The notes under the pieces were generated by a model that worked only from the letters and a program-made list of their open reading frames with translations, had not been told where the DNA came from and did not search any database. The position numbers were made by a program, and so were the translations under genes. A DNA stretch of 64,000 nucleotides from a virus, in the IMG/VR virus record IMGVR_UViG_3300037245_001773, positions 1 to 64,000 of that record, one strand, 5' to 3'. Below, piece after piece: positions 23,796 through 32,351 of the stretch. Every line of letters starts with the position of its first letter. The first letter of the stretch is position 1.

Positions 23796-23995
23796 GTTAC
23801 AGAACCCGTGCCCGTCCCGTTTATAGTGTCAGGCGTCGTTACCACGGTTGCCACGGTACCACCTTTCACATATGTATCAATGGCATCTGCTATAGCATTG
23901 GCGACTGTTGTGTCTGCCGGCTGTAACCCTTGCCCGTGTGCCGCTGCGAATGCGTTAGCTATCGCTGTTCCGAGTGCTGCTTTATTAAGTGCCAT
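23792..23995 (-). CDS. Small tail-associated hypothetical protein
   Basis: 67 residues. Ala-rich helix (NKAALGTAIANAFAAAHG) then DTYVKGGTVATVVTTPDTINGTGTGSV, a Gly/Thr tail. Such short proteins occur within tail operons; role in spike or hub assembly is unproven. Overlaps both neighbours. Confidence 0.65.
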   Translation of the reverse strand: MALNKAALGTAIANAFAAAHGQGLQPADTTVANAIADAIDTYVKGGTVATVVTTPDTINGTGTGSVT

Positions 23996-24308
23996 TTGAT
24001 TCTGTATAGTTAAAGGTTATCCGTCCGCCAAACGTGTTTCGGGTGGGGTCACGGTTAAGTCCGTCAAAATCAAATAGTCTCAGTTCGCCCGGGGGAACTG
24101 CTAAATGGTGAAGCTGTTGGATCATATCAACACCGTTTTGAACAGTTATTCCTCTTGCCGCTTCCCCGATACTCAAAATGAATCTGTCCGGTCTTGACAA
24201 AAATTGAACCGTGAAAGTGTAAGTCACATCTTCAAGGGTCTTTTGGAATGACCGATAAAACTTTCTGTCTTCTGAGAAGTTGGGCAGGTTAAATAATATA
24301 TCGGCCAT
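23985..24308 (-). CDS. Baseplate plug-like protein
   Basis: 107 residues. FYRSFQKTLEDVTYTFTVQFLSRPDRFILSIGEAARG and NGVDMIQQLHHLAVPPGELRLFDFDG fit the small baseplate plug family described in simple contractile baseplates. Position directly before the hub agrees. I am moderately sure. Confidence 0.7.
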   Translation of the reverse strand: MADILFNLPNFSEDRKFYRSFQKTLEDVTYTFTVQFLSRPDRFILSIGEAARGITVQNGVDMIQQLHHLAVPPGELRLFDFDGLNRDPTRNTFGGRITFNYTESNGT

Positions 24309-24814
24309 TAAATAACCCCAATCGGAATAACACTGGTTGCTGAATGTGCAATACTTGAGTCAACTAAAAGAGCCGCCGCCAATGCAGCAAGACCCAAATC
24401 AGTCAATTGAACCTCAACGAATTTGATAGTTATTTTAATCGATTTACCGTCTGATGGTTGCTTGCTCGGATTAAGTTCCTGGATATGCATATTGATATAT
24501 GATCTTAGACCGAGAACAAGAATCAATGAGACCTTGAGTTTCTGCCATATTCTTAACTGAGCATATATAACACGGTGCCGACCTTCAAAGCTACTAACCC
24601 CGTCTTGTAGTGGGGTATCAGTTACCAATATATTCAACTCTACTTCGTCCGGTTGTTCCTGTGCATGGTCTGATCCAAATCTACCAGACTCAACGGGGTA
24701 ACGAGTATACCTGACAACAGAACTATGATTTTCTGAGTTTAAAGAATCAATCAAAATAGGGATCCCGGGCCCTATGATTATTGACCTCTTTCCAGTTCCT
24801 CTTGTGAAACTCAT
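24308..24814 (-). CDS. Baseplate/tail protein
   Basis: 168 residues. SIIIGPGIPILIDSLNSENHSS and QPDEVELNILVTDTPLQDGVSSFEGRHRVIYAQLRIWQKLK suggest a DUF6046-like or gp53/LysM-type baseplate subunit; the exact family is unsure. It follows the tape measure gene with a 4-bp overlap. Confidence 0.65.
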   Translation of the reverse strand: MSFTRGTGKRSIIIGPGIPILIDSLNSENHSSVVRYTRYPVESGRFGSDHAQEQPDEVELNILVTDTPLQDGVSSFEGRHRVIYAQLRIWQKLKVSLILVLGLRSYINMHIQELNPSKQPSDGKSIKITIKFVEVQLTDLGLAALAAALLVDSSIAHSATSVIPIGVI

Positions 24815-26130
24815 TTACTAACCGCTGGCTGTACTGTTGTGTTAAGTGCTTGAGGGGTTTCTCTTCTCTGACTGTTTTTAATTATCCGGCTTGCCATTTT
24901 TGATTCGACGGCTCGGGCTGTTTCTTCAGGGTTTTTCGCCTCGGTTATATTAAACGTTGTGTTGTTTGTCGTGTCACCTTGCTTGTTTGTTGTGTTGACC
25001 TGACTTTGTTTTGTGCTTCCCACAGCCGCGCCGAGTAATCCGGCGTTAGGGTCTCCGAATATATTTCTTAAAAAGCCCTGCTTAATTCCGAAGAACCCCT
25101 TGTCGTCCTTTTCTTTTTCGTCCTTTTTTTTAATAATATTCCCGGCCTCGTCAAAGTCTAGTTCGCCACTAAACCCTGACACAAATTTAACAAACTTAAG
25201 CAACGCCTCCCCTACTGATTCACCGGATTCTATGTCTTTCTTGAATTTGTCTATTACCCCGGTTATTTCTTGCGCGGCCTTGTTTATTCCTGGGTTTAAT
25301 TTTTCACCAAGGACAACGACCGTATCCTCTGTAACGGTTGACAATCTATCAAGTGTTGCCTGACTTCTTTTAAGTACTTTAGCGAAGTTAACGTCTAGTT
25401 TTTCCTCCCCTTTGGAAATCTTCCCGCTAAGAAGTGACTTTCTAGTTTCTAATCCTTGCTGTGAAAAGTCAGTGCTTGCTTTTTTTAATGCGTCTATTTC
25501 TTCTACTTTGAAAAATTCAAACGCTACAAGTTCGTCAAGGTTGGCACCTGTTTTTATAAACGTTGAAAATGCCCTTTGAACTTCGTCTACGTCTTTTCCC
25601 AGAACCTTTGACAATTTTATGACAGTTTCAAAGTTATCTATGACAAAGTCAATATCCCCTGTCATGTTCGCGCCTATGTTTATAGCATTAAGCGCGTCCA
25701 GTTCTGACACAAGGTTCCCGGTTTTCTCTCTTATATCGTCAATTCTTTTTAGGGTGTCCTCTATATTGTCTTCTCCTACCCTGAACTCAATAACCCCTCT
25801 AGCCCCTTCAATAGTTGCGAACCCGGTAAAAATTTTAGTTGCGGCGGCTACCCCTGCGGCTATTGCAACGGCTACGACTGCCAGCGCTTTCTTTGCAACG
25901 CTTGCCATTCTCCCTGTCGCGGCCTTGAATTTTGAACCGAAATCTTTCTCGAACTTATTGAAATTTGGCTTTCCCAGCAAGTCTCTAATTTTTAGCTTAC
26001 TTTTCTTGCTTCCTCCTATCCTATCTAGGCTTTCCTTGAGACGTTTAAACCTGGACTTGAATACATCGGCCCCGGTCGTATCAACGTCATACCCTAATTT
26101 TACTGTCAGACTTCTGATTGATTCACCCAT
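24811..26130 (-). CDS. Tape measure protein
   Basis: 439 residues, short for this role, implying a short tail tube. N-terminus SIRSLTVKLGYDVDTTGADVFKSRFKRL is typical. A hydrophobic stretch AKKALAVVAVAIAAGVAAATKIFTG lies near residue 85. Helical middle, then low-complexity charged and Asn/Thr-rich C-terminus. Directly follows the frameshifted chaperone, the standard arrangement. Confidence 0.88.
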   Translation of the reverse strand: MGESIRSLTVKLGYDVDTTGADVFKSRFKRLKESLDRIGGSKKSKLKIRDLLGKPNFNKFEKDFGSKFKAATGRMASVAKKALAVVAVAIAAGVAAATKIFTGFATIEGARGVIEFRVGEDNIEDTLKRIDDIREKTGNLVSELDALNAINIGANMTGDIDFVIDNFETVIKLSKVLGKDVDEVQRAFSTFIKTGANLDELVAFEFFKVEEIDALKKASTDFSQQGLETRKSLLSGKISKGEEKLDVNFAKVLKRSQATLDRLSTVTEDTVVVLGEKLNPGINKAAQEITGVIDKFKKDIESGESVGEALLKFVKFVSGFSGELDFDEAGNIIKKKDEKEKDDKGFFGIKQGFLRNIFGDPNAGLLGAAVGSTKQSQVNTTNKQGDTTNNTTFNITEAKNPEETARAVESKMASRIIKNSQRRETPQALNTTVQPAVSK

Positions 26131-26394
26131 TTTTAAGAAGGTCCTCTAATTCCTGTTTTTCTTCGTATGCTTTCTGTGCTTTGTGTGAATTTATGGCTTT
26201 GAGGTCTTCAACGTAGATCATTTCTAGCAAGTCGGTATAGGTCCATGATTCGATGATATTTTTTCTTGAGTCGTACCCTTCCATTACGGCGTGCCATTGG
26301 AGACTTTTTGTTTCGCCTAACTCGCTTGGTTCTCCAGTTTCTCCACTATCAAAGAGATCCTGGTGATTATTCCGGTTGATACCAATTTTTTTTT
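26123..26394 (-). CDS. Tail assembly chaperone, -1 frameshift extension
   Basis: Not an independent gene start: the frame is entered from the upstream chaperone by a -1 slip on a run of nine A (26386-26394 on the minus strand, codons AAA AAA AAA before TTG). After the slip it reads IGINRNNHQDLFDSGETG and goes on through the first frame's stop, without interruption, to EEKQELEDLLKNG at the tape measure start. The G/GT arrangement of lambda is the model. An internal ATG at 26283-26285 (MEGYDSRKN) could also start a short form. Confidence 0.75.
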
Positions 26395-26754
26395 AATGTC
26401 ATTAATCACCTTGCCGAAATTGTGTTCCATAATCCAGGCAACTAAGCTTACTTGATGGTGATAATTTTCTGTGAATGCCGTGTCGTAATCGTCATATTTT
26501 TCCATAACAGGAAATCTTATCCCGGACATGATAATGTCACGCAAAAGATGAGCTCCTTTTTCTGGTTCGAGTCTGTCTAAAAGTCCTGTTACCATTTTTC
26601 CATAGTTCATTTCTGAGTCAATATCTTTTATGCCTTCCCCGACCCCGGTCGCTATATGTTTTAATTGAAGCGCTATTATTGACCTCTGGGTGGCCGGCAT
26701 CTCAACGATTTCATAATTAACACCGTCAATGCTTTTTGGTAGAATGTTAGCCAT
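26317..26754 (-). CDS. Tail assembly chaperone (G-like)
   Basis: 145 residues. MPATQRSIIALQLKHIATGVGEG and MEKYDDYDTAFTENYHHQVSLVAWIMEHNFGKV fit the small helical tail chaperones of myophages. In-frame product of the slippery gene; the long form fuses its first 121 residues to the -1 extension. Lies between tube and tape measure. Confidence 0.8.
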   Translation of the reverse strand: MANILPKSIDGVNYEIVEMPATQRSIIALQLKHIATGVGEGIKDIDSEMNYGKMVTGLLDRLEPEKGAHLLRDIIMSGIRFPVMEKYDDYDTAFTENYHHQVSLVAWIMEHNFGKVINDIKKKLVSTGIITRISLIVEKLENQAS

Positions 26755-27185
26755 TAGACAGCCAAGCCCCCGCCCACGATACCTTTATAATCGTCGACCC
26801 ATATCCGCCACGCCCTGTCTGTGACTGTATCGGCCACCGTGATATCTGCGTATTTCATGATACTGGCCCCGGATCCACTGCCCTCAGTGTCACCACGGAG
26901 ATCGCGAAAAGAAACATCTTTTGTATTGTTTCCAGTATTGAGGTCTTCCGCATGGATGTCTGACAAGAACTTATTTGACTTTGAGTACATCGCCAGTGTG
27001 ACCGTAATAATCACAGACCTGTCGTTTGACATTACCCTAGCGCCCTCTCCATCGTTTCCTTTGTAGTAGGTAAAGGCGTCCTGATTGTAAACAATGCCTA
27101 TCTGGGTCCCCTTCGTGTATCCACCTACCAAGTGATCACCGAAAACAAAAGGATTCTCTGCAGGGTTGATTGTGCTTTGTGTCAT
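26754..27185 (-). CDS. Tail tube protein, DUF3277-like
   Basis: 143 residues. NPFVFGDHLVGGYTKGTQIGI and VSFRDLRGDTEGSGSGASIMKYADITVADTV, plus IVGGGLAV at the end, are family features of small tube proteins following DUF3383 sheaths. Expected partner of the sheath encoded just upstream. Confidence 0.82.
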   Translation of the reverse strand: MTQSTINPAENPFVFGDHLVGGYTKGTQIGIVYNQDAFTYYKGNDGEGARVMSNDRSVIITVTLAMYSKSNKFLSDIHAEDLNTGNNTKDVSFRDLRGDTEGSGSGASIMKYADITVADTVTDRAWRIWVDDYKGIVGGGLAV

Positions 27186-27194
27186 TTATTCTCC

Positions 27195-28490
27195 TTATAC
27201 GATCAGAGTTACATTAACGGTTAACTTCAGGACAGCCGAACCGATTCGGGCCGTTACAGGAATTGCATCAACGATACCTGCTTGCCTGTTTGATACAGAG
27301 GCGGAAAGAGCGTCAGGCATCTCAATGATGAAATCTTGAGTGTCGCTGAGAGGATTCAAGCCGGTTCTCCCGAGTTGGACATTCAGAGAACTTGCGATTG
27401 CTTTTCTGATAAGCTCAAAGCCTGAATTAGTGTATGGGATTTTCTCATTGGATATCTGAATATTGAAAATATCCGTCGCCATGTTCAATTCAATGAACAC
27501 TCTCACATTCTCATCAACTATCTGCCTTCCGGTAATTGTGAATCCGTCAGACGTTACCGAGATATTGTTTTGCGGCTCGGTATATGTGATATAAAACTTA
27601 TCTCTCAGAACTTGAATGTCTGACTCACTGTAAAGAGTCTTTGGAACTGCTACCTGACCTGCTAATGCTTTATAGGCCCATGAGCTTGTCCCGATCAGTT
27701 TTCCAAGCTGGAAACCCTCGAAAGCGGCCTCAGGGAAAAGATACCTTGCAAAGTAGTCGATTGCCCCGTTGTTAGCGTCTGCCCCGTCGCTTTCAGTTGT
27801 GGCAAATGTCCAGGTTCCATCTGTGGGAACTGATGCAACCACATGATTTCCGTTCAGGTCCGAGCCGTCTGCGCCGGAGAGAGTTACAGGATCACCGACC
27901 CTTAAACCGTGAGCCGCGTCGGTTACCGTGGCCACAAGAGAAGCGACGGTTATATCAACGTCTTCCACGTCAACCCCTGCTTCATGGTGCGCGTGAAGGT
28001 ACGTGTTTGTATTACCTGATGCATTCAAGATACTGCCAAGATCCGTTTCATCGTCCGAGTCGATCATTTCTGCATCGATTTCGATTGAAGCCCCGAACAT
28101 GATGTTTTTCCCAAGAGCCCAATCTGATATCTCTTCGAGTTCGGTTTCGTCTTTGGTCGTTGTCAGGAGCTGAAAGAATCCTCTGTCTTGCGCCCATATA
28201 TTGTCAAGCGATGCTGTGATATTTGCATCACCTGAATCAGTCCGCGCCACCTTGAAAGTTGAATTGTGGCCGGGTTGCTTGTAATGAGCGTTTGCACATT
28301 TAGCAATCTTGGTTGTGTTCGCAAAATCAGTTAACAGGTCAGTTTCAGAAGTGTAACTCTTTGTCAGGTTGGTGATTACGTCGGTTAGTAAGGGGTCGAA
28401 AACCATCGCAATATCAAGAGACGGTGCGGCTGCCACTTTATCAGCCAAGCTGACATTTACAACGACAGCATCAAAAAGAATGGAAGCCAT
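27195..28490 (-). CDS. Tail sheath protein, DUF3383-like
   Basis: 431 residues. N-terminus SILFDAVVVNVSLADKVAAAPSLDIAM and C-terminus (GLNPLSDTQDFIIEMPDALS; AGIVDAIPVTARIGSAVLKLTVNVTLIV) match the DUF3383 sheath family. Residues about 176-243 (VASLVATVTDAAHGLRVGDPV...) form an inserted immunoglobulin-like domain that would protrude from the tail surface. Confidence 0.88.
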   Translation of the reverse strand: MASILFDAVVVNVSLADKVAAAPSLDIAMVFDPLLTDVITNLTKSYTSETDLLTDFANTTKIAKCANAHYKQPGHNSTFKVARTDSGDANITASLDNIWAQDRGFFQLLTTTKDETELEEISDWALGKNIMFGASIEIDAEMIDSDDETDLGSILNASGNTNTYLHAHHEAGVDVEDVDITVASLVATVTDAAHGLRVGDPVTLSGADGSDLNGNHVVASVPTDGTWTFATTESDGADANNGAIDYFARYLFPEAAFEGFQLGKLIGTSSWAYKALAGQVAVPKTLYSESDIQVLRDKFYITYTEPQNNISVTSDGFTITGRQIVDENVRVFIELNMATDIFNIQISNEKIPYTNSGFELIRKAIASSLNVQLGRTGLNPLSDTQDFIIEMPDALSASVSNRQAGIVDAIPVTARIGSAVLKLTVNVTLIV

Positions 28491-29020
28491 TAGATATCCT
28501 CGATAGTAAGGGTTGCATCGATTGTAGAGACATCAACTTCGAACGTCTCCTCTGTGTAATTCAAATTGTTATTCAAGAAAATCTCGACCGTGGCGCGTTG
28601 CTCGTTTTTATCTCCCATGAATTGTACTAATGGGGTTAAATCCGTCCAGTTCATTACGCCTATATTGTTGCTTTTCTGATAAGCCTGGCTTGAAAATGTG
28701 TTTAACCGGATAGTCATTTCTTCAGCGATTTGATTAGCTGATTTAAATCCGGAAACCTTTTTGTTTTTATTCTGTGCCGCTGTCTTTGTGTAGAAATTTA
28801 CCTGAACGGCTTCGGTTTTATTGATATCTATTGTTTCAGTGTAAACGCCGGCGACGTCTAAATACCCTATTTGCTCACGCCCGTTTGCCGGGTTGCTGAT
28901 TTCTTGCCAAGAACAATAAGGATTTTTAGGGGCCGCTCCTGGTTGGTTGTGTTTTATCACTTTAAAACCAACAGGTAGGAGTATTTTAAAAAAGCCCTGC
29001 AAGACTGAATCAGGTATCAT
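28490..29020 (-). CDS. Tail terminator/neck protein
   Basis: 176 residues. IPDSVLQGFFKILLPVGFKVIKHNQPGAAPKNPYCSWQEI and VQVNFYTKTAAQ resemble neck and tail-terminator proteins encoded before the sheath in DUF3383 myophages. Assignment rests on position and general pattern. Confidence 0.7.
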   Translation of the reverse strand: MIPDSVLQGFFKILLPVGFKVIKHNQPGAAPKNPYCSWQEISNPANGREQIGYLDVAGVYTETIDINKTEAVQVNFYTKTAAQNKNKKVSGFKSANQIAEEMTIRLNTFSSQAYQKSNNIGVMNWTDLTPLVQFMGDKNEQRATVEIFLNNNLNYTEETFEVDVSTIDATLTIEDI

Positions 29021-29381
29021 CTATATTATCCGCTTCGCCACTTCTCGTTAAATCAAATTCTCTGTAATCTCCTGGCCAGTGTACCATATTACTGACAGTA
29101 AATAATCCGTCATCTACTGTGATAATGTCTTTGTTTGATACTTTGTTCCCGGGAATATCAACTGCCCATCCATGCCATGAAATTTCCTGTCTTTGTGATG
29201 GTACGCCGTCATTGAGCTTGTCAACTATCGGTTGTAAATGAACTTTGACTGTTGTTTTTGATTCCGGAGCATCAACCCATATCCCGTCATCATCATCAAA
29301 AAATCCTTCTGCCCGTTCGAATCTTTGTATCGGATATTCCCTAGACCTGCTTAAAATAGTCTTTCTTATCGATTTGCTCAT
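29010..29381 (-). CDS. Head-tail joining/neck protein
   Basis: 123 residues. IQRFERAEGFFDDDDGIWVDAPESKTTVKVHLQPI and LFTVSNMVHWPGDYREFDLTR resemble small stopper-type connector proteins. Position between the gp10-like protein and terminator fits a head-tail joining role. Overlaps both neighbours. Confidence 0.65.
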   Translation of the reverse strand: MSKSIRKTILSRSREYPIQRFERAEGFFDDDDGIWVDAPESKTTVKVHLQPIVDKLNDGVPSQRQEISWHGWAVDIPGNKVSNKDIITVDDGLFTVSNMVHWPGDYREFDLTRSGEADNIDDT

Positions 29382-29827
29382 GATACTTTAACGGTCGCCC
29401 CGTTTATCATTCTTGATGAGTCAATCAATGGCGTGTCACTTCCTTTTCTGTCGATTGTCGATTGCTCGTTATCCGCCAATCCTAATTCTCTTGTGACAAC
29501 TCCATTCATCATTGTGTTTCTGTAAAAGTCTCCCCATACTTCTAGTGCTAACTCCGCGTCTATTTTATCATCCAGATATTTATCAGCGAGCTTAACACCC
29601 ATGTCGCCTATTTCCTGCTCGTTATTATCAAACGAATCCCGCATGAATGGCCTTGCCGTCTGTCCTTCGCCTAACTCATGTATGATTGCGAGTTTAGCAA
29701 GATCAATTCCATCCTCTTCGGACTCCCCTTGTTGATAACCAACTTCGGCATCCATCTTTGTCAGAGTTTCTATTTTGTCAAAAAAGTCATCAAACCCATT
29801 ATCAATGTCTATTATCTCAACACCCAT
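29378..29827 (-). CDS. Virion morphogenesis protein (HK97 gp10/Mu gpG-like)
   Basis: 149 residues. MDAEVGYQQGESEEDGIDLAKLAIIHELGEGQTARPFMRDSFDNNEQE is the conserved block of neck proteins in which HELG and RPFMR recur. ELGLADNEQSTIDRKGSDTPLIDSSRMINGATVKV is the usual end. Likely part of the neck or completion complex. Confidence 0.82.
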   Translation of the reverse strand: MGVEIIDIDNGFDDFFDKIETLTKMDAEVGYQQGESEEDGIDLAKLAIIHELGEGQTARPFMRDSFDNNEQEIGDMGVKLADKYLDDKIDAELALEVWGDFYRNTMMNGVVTRELGLADNEQSTIDRKGSDTPLIDSSRMINGATVKVS

Positions 29828-30195
29828 CAGTTGTAAAACCCCACGTACCTATGTTTCATTATGTGCCAAAAAGAACGCCCATATTGAGTTTCCTGGATAG
29901 TCATGTCAGGGGGTGGGTTGTTAACTGCCAACGTCACCCCCGTTGATACTGACCCAATAGATTCACTGGATCTTGTTCCTTCGCCTGCGGGTGGAGTTAT
30001 GGCCATATTAGCCCAATGCGAAGCATAATAGCGCCTCGCATCGAATGTGTCATCCAGATATCGAGACTCTGCAATCCGACGGTTTGTCATATTTATCACC
30101 AAGTCACGTTGAGCCGGTGTGAACAACTCAAGTTCTTCGGCAATATCCTGCGCCGTGTTCTGCACATCAGTCCATGTAATATCTGGAAGTGCCAT
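29827..30195 (-). CDS. DUF4054-like head-tail adaptor
   Basis: 122 residues. ITWTDVQNTAQDIAEELELFTPAQRDLVINMTNRRIAESRY and ASHWANMAI match the DUF4054/head-tail adaptor family. C-terminus TQYGRSFWHIMKHRYVGFYN also agrees. Encoded between the coiled-coil gene and the gp10-like gene. Confidence 0.8.
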   Translation of the reverse strand: MALPDITWTDVQNTAQDIAEELELFTPAQRDLVINMTNRRIAESRYLDDTFDARRYYASHWANMAITPPAGEGTRSSESIGSVSTGVTLAVNNPPPDMTIQETQYGRSFWHIMKHRYVGFYN

Positions 30196-30668
30196 TATTT
30201 ATCCGCCTTTTTTGCTTCTTTTTTGGCTTCTGCCAATGCTTTTTTGGCTTCTTTGACCACAAGCAATGCGGCCTTTTTCTCATCCGCATTAGCAGCCTTT
30301 TCAAGAGCGTCTTCTGCTTCCATTAAAGCCTTTTCAGCCTTGCCGACTTCAGACTCCTGTTTTTCATCGAACTTCGCCTTGTCCTCGGCATATTTGAGTT
30401 TTTTCTCAAGTTTCGTGATTTCACCCTTGAGACTTGAGATTTCAGACGACGCGGACTCGGCATCTTCGACAAAATCACCGCGATTCAACAGATGTTTCAA
30501 TGCACTCCCATTTTCAGCCATGAGAGCGTCGAATTGATCATCGTGAACCTCAGTTTTTTTATCGGGCAAAAATTCAACCGAAAATACCTTGTCGGGTTTA
30601 TCTTTGCCGACTTTAATCCTACCACTCATGACATTGGCGGATGTTAGCTTTGAATAAATCAAATGCAT
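30195..30668 (-). CDS. Coiled-coil structural protein
   Basis: 157 residues. N-terminal 60 residues are a compact beta-rich part (IKVGKDKPDKVFSVEFLP); the rest is a long Ala/Lys/Glu helix (SSLKGEITKLEKKLKYAEDKAK ... KEAKKALAEAKKEAKK). Directly behind the capsid gene. A minor capsid or connector role is inferred. Confidence 0.65.
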   Translation of the reverse strand: MHLIYSKLTSANVMSGRIKVGKDKPDKVFSVEFLPDKKTEVHDDQFDALMAENGSALKHLLNRGDFVEDAESASSEISSLKGEITKLEKKLKYAEDKAKFDEKQESEVGKAEKALMEAEDALEKAANADEKKAALLVVKEAKKALAEAKKEAKKADK

Positions 30669-30677
30669 TTTATCCTC

Positions 30678-31832
30678 CTATATGCCGTAAGTTTGATCAA
30701 GAGCAACCGCGTAGCGCATTGTCACGCCACCGAATTCCATCTCTGAATCAAAGTTGAAAAGAAGCCCTTTGATTGACATCGGCATCCAAATGATACTTTC
30801 GACAACGTTTGCCTCTAGGACTCGGTTGTCTTTTGGATACACAATCATCAACTGACTTGAGCCGGTTCCCTGATCAGACAGCTCGAAAATAACCACGAAA
30901 TTGCTGATTCCGTTGACTGCTGAATTGTTCAGGATGTACTGCATGATCGACGTGTCAGTACCGGACGACATACGCTCGTTTGCAAGAAAGTCGAATCTTG
31001 CTTGACTCAGAGCAACGGTCATTCCAGCCTTGCCATAAACACCGTAAGTCCTGGTTCGAACCCTGGAAACAGAATCAACGACATCGTGCATGATCTCATC
31101 GTTGGTCTTTTCTCCGCCTGGCCATGTCCTGTCAGTACCGGACGCGCCCAGCGGTGCTTGAGTATTCGTCACGCCAGTAGCGTTGATAAATCCCTCAAGT
31201 CCAAGTGCTGAGTTTCCAAGGAACATCTGAGTTTGAAGCCGTCTTGCATAACCGAGTTCAACAGCGATCAAATCTTCAGTGCTCAGAGGTACGCCAGCCA
31301 TTGCAGCCTTGCGCAACTCTTGAGCTGTGTAGCCATAACCCAAAGCCCAAGAATAAACTTTATTCGAGAACTCAACGCCTTTGGCGTTTGCCCGTGGAAC
31401 GTTCGTGATGTTTCCGACTGCGGTCAGTTCAGCAAGTCCGGTATGATCGATGGTTCTGTATGTAATCCGATCAGTTCCGGGTGTGAACGTCTTGATTGGA
31501 AGAACTTCTTTCCAATTGTCCAGGGGCTTATGGATCACCGCGTAACGGGTGGGATCGATCTCTTCCAACTGACGGGCAAAAACGAGCCCTTCATTTGCAT
31601 CGAAACGACCGGATTTCTCCATGTTTTTGACAATCTCATCATCTGTCAATTCCCTGCTGTACTGGTTTTTGAAAGCGTTGTTTTCAATCGCCGCTTTCTC
31701 ATACTCAATCACCCGAAACTGCTCCTTAAGCTGATCGAGTCTGTACGGGGTGTCTTTCCCGTCAGGATTGATAGCTTTCATAATAAAGGGGTTGGCCTTT
31801 ATCTCAGCCATCAAAGTATCTAAATATTCCAT
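30678..31832 (-). CDS. Major capsid protein, DUF2184-like
   Basis: 384 residues, HK97-fold capsid of the DUF2184 type. RYAVIHKPLDNWKEVLPIKTFTPGTDRITYRTIDHTGLAELTA and AKGVEFSNKVYSWALGYGYTAQELRKAAMAG are family blocks; the C-terminus has GGVTMRYAVALDQTYGI. It follows the protease and decoration genes as expected. Confidence 0.92.
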   Translation of the reverse strand: MEYLDTLMAEIKANPFIMKAINPDGKDTPYRLDQLKEQFRVIEYEKAAIENNAFKNQYSRELTDDEIVKNMEKSGRFDANEGLVFARQLEEIDPTRYAVIHKPLDNWKEVLPIKTFTPGTDRITYRTIDHTGLAELTAVGNITNVPRANAKGVEFSNKVYSWALGYGYTAQELRKAAMAGVPLSTEDLIAVELGYARRLQTQMFLGNSALGLEGFINATGVTNTQAPLGASGTDRTWPGGEKTNDEIMHDVVDSVSRVRTRTYGVYGKAGMTVALSQARFDFLANERMSSGTDTSIMQYILNNSAVNGISNFVVIFELSDQGTGSSQLMIVYPKDNRVLEANVVESIIWMPMSIKGLLFNFDSEMEFGGVTMRYAVALDQTYGI

Positions 31833-31841
31833 TTATCCCCC

Positions 31842-32351
31842 TTATGTTAGAGTTGAGCCAATTCCTGCCGCGATATCGAGGTAGAAAAGGACAATGTCAC
31901 CTGAGTCACCACCCTCAAGATAATATCCCGGGACTTGGCTGGCTTTGTTGGTATCCAGGTCAATTCTCCAGGTTTTGGCCGCCGAGTCGCCGGTGGTATG
32001 AGTAAAATATCCGATATCATTCTTGACCACCGTATCGCCAAGCAATACAGCGATAGTTCCCTTTCTCAGGAGCGTAATCGGCTGGTCGTCTTCGTACGAG
32101 TTGACCCCGGTGCTGAGAGCTTTCTCGTTCTGAAACTCCGACCAAATGGCGATCCCTTGGAATGTTTTCTGGGTAAAAGCAGCCTCCGCGCCTTTGACAT
32201 CAATTTCCGCCGTGCTTTGGACTGCTACCTCGCCCGGCTTCATATTGGTGTCGTCGTCAAGAATTCTGACCAGAGTTTCGGCGGTTTCGAGATCAACCAC
32301 TTGGCCGGCCACCAAACGATCACGGAATTCACTTACTGTTGTTTGTGTCAT
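31842..32351 (-). CDS. Head decoration / capsid cement protein
   Basis: 169 residues from ATG 32351, which overlaps the upstream TAA (TAATG) and has GGAGG upstream. AGQVVDLETAETLVRILDDDTNMKPGEVAVQSTAEID and FQGIAIWSEFQNEKALSTG fit cement proteins encoded before DUF2184 capsids. Would bind the outer capsid surface. Confidence 0.78.
   Translation of the reverse strand: MTQTTVSEFRDRLVAGQVVDLETAETLVRILDDDTNMKPGEVAVQSTAEIDVKGAEAAFTQKTFQGIAIWSEFQNEKALSTGVNSYEDDQPITLLRKGTIAVLLGDTVVKNDIGYFTHTTGDSAAKTWRIDLDTNKASQVPGYYLEGGDSGDIVLFYLDIAAGIGSTLT

Noticed and set aside
25619-26149. Long plus-strand open frame opposite the tape measure gene
   Set aside because: Shadow of the minus-strand gene: no RBS, Ser/Val-rich low-complexity product and complete overlap with a well-supported gene.
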